Assembly (NCBI GenBank): GCA_003498085.1
Contig: DNCM01000192.1
Location: forward strand, 1 to 8,359
DNA from: a bacterium
GTDB lineage: Bacteria > UBA9089 > UBA9088
Direction: 5' to 3'
Length of the DNA stretch: 8,359 nucleotides
Shown here: positions 6,019 to 8,359 of the stretch, one piece after another
Layout of the letters: every line of letters starts with the position of its first letter
How positions within the stretch are numbered: position 1 is the stretch's first letter
Notes under the pieces: model-generated
Databases searched by the model: none
What the model saw: the letters and a program-made list of their open reading frames with translations, nothing else
What the model was told of the DNA's origin: nothing
Program-made: the position numbers and the translations under genes

Positions 6019-7338
6019 ATGAGCCTTGCAAAATGGAGTTTAGGAACATTTGGAGCACAGGTTATAGGGGTTTTTTGTCTTACTATTTGGGGTATGATAA
6101 ATGCCAGAGTTTTAGGCCCAGAGGGGAAAGGCGTTGTTACCCTGGTATTTCTTTATCCAGAGCTATTCTATACCCTGTTTTGGCTTTCACTTGCTCTCCC
6201 CTATCTACATCATATTGGAAGAGGAAAATACAGATTAGGCAACTTTGCTGCCAATTCTTTATTATTTGCAGGAGTATTAGGTGGTTTAGCTATACTTATA
6301 TTCTGGCTAACCTTCATTCTTGCCAGAGAGCAACTTTACCCTGGGGTAAGGGGGATATATTTAGCCATCACGATGTTGCTCACCCCAGCTATTATGCTCA
6401 TCTACTATTTCTGTAGTATATTACAAGGCTCTTACAATATCCATAATTATAACATAGTTTGGCTTATCTGGAGAATAGGTGGTTGTTTTCTTATCGTTTT
6501 ATTGGTCCTTATTTTAAGATTAGGGGTATGGGGTGCAATCATTGGAGGAGGTATTGCTATATCCGGAGCGGCAATTGTAAGTATATATCTTGTGGCACGA
6601 ATTACAAAGAAAGAAGACTGGCAAATTCATCCTGAGCTCGTAAAAGAGACCTTAATAGATGGAGTAAAGCTACATATAGGAGGTATTACTACCTTCCTTC
6701 GCAGTAGGGCAAATATATTCCTTCTAAATTATTATTTGGGGGTAAGGGAGGTGGGATTTTTCTCTGTTGCTATTGCTATCTCTGAGGTGTTATATCTTAT
6801 CCCTCAAGCAACATCCACAGTCCTCTGGCCTAAGGCAGCCTCTGCCGATGAAAAAGAGGCAGGAAGACTGACTGCCCTGGTTTGTCGTCATACCTTGTTT
6901 TGGACAATCATCTCTGTCATAATACTTGCCTTGGGGGCAAAATTCTTTGTCTTGATATTTGCAGGTAAGGCATTCTTTCCTGTAGTTTTACCTTTAATTA
7001 TCCTCGTTCCAGGGACGGTATTTTTCTCTCTAGCAGTGAATTTAGGTAGTTTGATAATAAGATACAGAAAATTCTTATTGGCAACTTATATCTCTTTTTC
7101 TTTGGCAGTAGTAAATATCTTAGTTCTTATCTTCTTGATTCCACGGTATGGAATTATTGGTGCGGCATTGGCTACACTCATTAACCAAGCCTTGTCAGGT
7201 TTCATTGCTATCTATATCTTCTGGCATCTTTCAAAGAGAAACCCAAAAGAACTATTTTTCTTTACAAAAGAAGACATCTTACTTTACAAGAATTTTATTG
7301 CACAGCTAAAGGATAAGATCGTAAAATTAGCATCTTGA
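6019..7338 (+). CDS. Wzx-type oligosaccharide flippase (MATE/MOP superfamily)
   Basis: A strongly hydrophobic 439-residue protein with about twelve membrane segments (roughly 8-28, 40-62, 79-101, 113-135, 147-167, 170-193, 217-238, 247-268, 289-309, 320-345, 353-375, 379-402). The conserved N-terminal signature NARVLGPEGKGVVTLVF (28-44) follows the first segment, as in Polysacc_synt/Wzx exporters. RSRANIFLLNYYLG and VGFFSVAIAISE (around 228-256) match the start of the second half of the fold. It should flip undecaprenyl-linked repeat units across the cytoplasmic membrane, which implies Wzx/Wzy-type assembly. Length is normal for the family (about 400-500). The start three bases after the previous stop has no clear ribosome binding site, so translation probably depends on the upstream gene. 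It could instead be a teichoic-acid or other glycolipid exporter of the same family. Confidence 0.92.
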   Translation: MSLAKWSLGTFGAQVIGVFCLTIWGMINARVLGPEGKGVVTLVFLYPELFYTLFWLSLALPYLHHIGRGKYRLGNFAANSLLFAGVLGGLAILIFWLTFILAREQLYPGVRGIYLAITMLLTPAIMLIYYFCSILQGSYNIHNYNIVWLIWRIGGCFLIVLLVLILRLGVWGAIIGGGIAISGAAIVSIYLVARITKKEDWQIHPELVKETLIDGVKLHIGGITTFLRSRANIFLLNYYLGVREVGFFSVAIAISEVLYLIPQATSTVLWPKAASADEKEAGRLTALVCRHTLFWTIISVIILALGAKFFVLIFAGKAFFPVVLPLIILVPGTVFFSLAVNLGSLIIRYRKFLLATYISFSLAVVNILVLIFLIPRYGIIGAALATLINQALSGFIAIYIFWHLSKRNPKELFFFTKEDILLYKNFIAQLKDKIVKLAS

Positions 7339-7347
7339 TGAAACAAT

Positions 7348-8157
7348 ATGGATAGATTTCCTTTTGGTAAGAATTGGGAAGAATTTCTTGAGAGGTATTT
7401 TTCACAAGAGAGGGTTGAGCAGGCAAAGAGGTCCCTTTTGGAGTTTCTTGAATTACCAACTTTAGAAGGTCTTTACTCTTTGGATATTGGCTGTGGAAGT
7501 GGCCTTTTTTCATTGGCGGCATATGAATTAGGAGCATCAAAAATAATAAGTTTTGATATAGACCCTTTTTCTGTAAGGTGTTGTCAGAGGCTTTGGGGAA
7601 TGAAAGGAAATCCTAAAAATTGGGAAGTTATGGAGGGTGATATCTTGAATGAAGCTTTCGTTTCAAAGCTTGAGCCAGCAGATATTGTATATTCTTGGGG
7701 TGTTTTGCACCATACAGGTAATATGTGGAAGGCAATAGAGAGGGCAGGTTCATTAGTTAAACCTGGTGGCCTTTTCTACATCGCGTTATACAACAAACGA
7801 TTAGAGAGAAAAGGCTCTAGATATTGGCTTAAGGTAAAAAAACGGTACAATAAATCTCCTATGATTGTAAAAAGGATAATGGAACTTACTCATATTATAA
7901 GGTATACGATTATTCCTCAAGTCATCCGGCTGAAGAATCCTTTTGAATATGTTAAGAACTATGACAAAACAAGCCGGGGGATGGGATTTTACACAGACCT
8001 CAAAGATTGGCTTGGAGGATTGCCATATGAATTTGCTACTGTTTGTGAAGTTTTTAGATTTTGTCATAAAAAACTTGGTTTTAAGCTTAAAAATCTAAAA
8101 TCAGCACAAGGATTGGAAAACAACGAATTTCTGTTTGTAAAAACCCAAGGACAATAG
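7348..8157 (+). CDS. class I SAM-dependent methyltransferase
   Basis: This 269-residue protein has an apparently intact Methyltransf-type core. It opens MDRFPFGKNWEEFLERYFSQ, a recognisable N terminus of a methyltransferase family common in LPS and glycan clusters. Motif I is LDIGCGSGLFS (45-55), the ribose-binding acid is in FDIDP (68-72), the adenine-side acid is in MEGDIL (94-99), strand 4 is IVYSWGVLHHTG (112-123), and strand 5 is KPGGLFYIALYNK. The C-terminal half contains the family's RGMGFYTDLKDWLGGLPYEF block, probably the substrate lid, and ends at a TAG stop. The expected role is methylation of a sugar or other glycan-precursor group in the cytoplasm. It is unrelated in its tail to the methyltransferase at 4299. 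ATG 7348 is nine bases after the flippase stop and lacks a clear ribosome binding site. Confidence 0.88.
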   Translation: MDRFPFGKNWEEFLERYFSQERVEQAKRSLLEFLELPTLEGLYSLDIGCGSGLFSLAAYELGASKIISFDIDPFSVRCCQRLWGMKGNPKNWEVMEGDILNEAFVSKLEPADIVYSWGVLHHTGNMWKAIERAGSLVKPGGLFYIALYNKRLERKGSRYWLKVKKRYNKSPMIVKRIMELTHIIRYTIIPQVIRLKNPFEYVKNYDKTSRGMGFYTDLKDWLGGLPYEFATVCEVFRFCHKKLGFKLKNLKSAQGLENNEFLFVKTQGQ

Positions 8158-8359
8158 ATATCCATAAATTTTTTGTAACCTTTTGAAAATCAAAGATTTA
8201 CATCAAAATTCGTAACTATTTACCCATCTGAAGTGAAACAGTAAGTACCTATATTTCGCTACCTTTAAGTCTGATTAATTTATGACAATCTATAGATTGT
8301 ATCAAAAACCCTTCATAAAAGCTAATTTTTTATTGGTTTTACAGAACTTCCCCAACTTA
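8158..8359. other. AT-rich 3' region without a supported gene
   Basis: These 202 bases follow the last gene. All three forward frames carry early stops. A forward ATG at 8282 opens a frame that runs 26 codons to the window edge (MTIYRLYQKPF and onward), and a reverse frame from the edge ends at 8302 (KLGKFCKTNKKLAFMKGF). The two overlap, so at most one is real, and neither shows a recognisable family. No stem-loop followed by a T-run was found. The region may separate this gene group from the next unit. Confidence 0.5.
8285..8300. repeat. perfect 16-bp palindrome
   Basis: ACAATCTATAGATTGT is its own reverse complement, and the flanking bases do not extend it. It has no spacer loop and no adjoining T-run, so it is not a typical terminator. 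A dimeric regulator site or a chance AT-rich palindrome are both possible. Confidence 0.45.

Noticed and set aside
6033..6416. 127-residue forward ORF inside the flippase gene
   Set aside because: It is an alternative frame of the flippase coding sequence, whose membrane pattern and LGPEGKG signature are clear.
7338..7355. TGATG start overlapping the flippase stop (MKQYG then TAG)
   Set aside because: It is only five codons and in a different frame from the methyltransferase. ATG 7348 gives the complete family N terminus.
7295..7540. Reverse-strand 81-residue ORF
   Set aside because: It is antisense to the flippase end and the methyltransferase SAM-binding region, with no features of its own.
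7801..8067. Reverse-strand 88-residue ORF
   Set aside because: It is antisense to the C-terminal half of the second methyltransferase, which has conserved family blocks there.
8158..8359. Rho-independent terminator after the last gene
   Set aside because: The palindrome lacks a loop and T-run. The AAAACC/GGTTTT pairing at 8305-8340 is AT-rich with a loop of about 24 nt, too weak to call.
1..8359. CRISPR array, tRNA, rRNA, or complete insertion sequence
   Set aside because: No regularly spaced repeats, no cloverleaf or rRNA-like segments, and no transposase motifs or matching terminal inverted repeats were seen by eye.

Overview
This is an AT-rich bacterial window that reads as the interior of a surface-polysaccharide (O-antigen, capsule or exopolysaccharide) biosynthesis cluster. 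Every supported gene is on the + strand. Genes are packed with 4-5 nt stop/start overlaps or very short gaps. TAA, TAG and TGA all act as stops, so the standard bacterial code fits. The flippase, glycosyltransferases, sugar-type reductase, cobalamin-type radical SAM enzyme and methyltransferases together suggest an uncultured, probably Gram-negative-type bacterium. The sequence alone does not fix the phylum.

Layout. Positions 2-100 hold the last 32 codons of a gene entering from the left, whose tail resembles DegT/RfbH-type PLP-dependent sugar enzymes. A putative WavE-like glycosyltransferase follows (81-1070), overlapping it by 20 nt. It is coupled through TAATG to a 676-residue B12-binding-type radical SAM protein (1070-3100). 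Positions 3100-3327 look intergenic but contain a decayed start of a second Rossmann-fold sugar reductase, with recognisable lesions. An intact RmlD-like reductase/epimerase follows (3328-4242). Next are a short SAM methyltransferase apparently lacking an internal segment (4299-4859), an unrecognised 54-residue ORF fitted by ATGA overlaps on both sides (4856-5020), a family 2 glycosyltransferase (5017-6015), a Wzx-type flippase (6019-7338) and a second, unrelated SAM methyltransferase (7348-8157). The last 202 nt hold no convincing gene; they contain a perfect 16-bp palindrome and two short reading frames cut by the window edge.

How the genes may work together (inference). The aminotransferase/dehydratase-like gene and the RmlD-like reductase would make unusual deoxy- or amino-sugar nucleotides. 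The two glycosyltransferase candidates would add sugars to a lipid-linked repeat unit. The methyltransferases and the radical SAM enzyme would decorate it, and the flippase would move it across the inner membrane. No initiating transferase, polymerase or ligase is visible here, so the cluster must extend beyond the window.

The most notable points are signs of active remodelling (a reductase pseudogene beside its intact relative, and a methyltransferase with an apparent in-frame deletion), the small ORF between methyltransferase and glycosyltransferase, and the radical SAM enzyme with a large unassigned C-terminal region.
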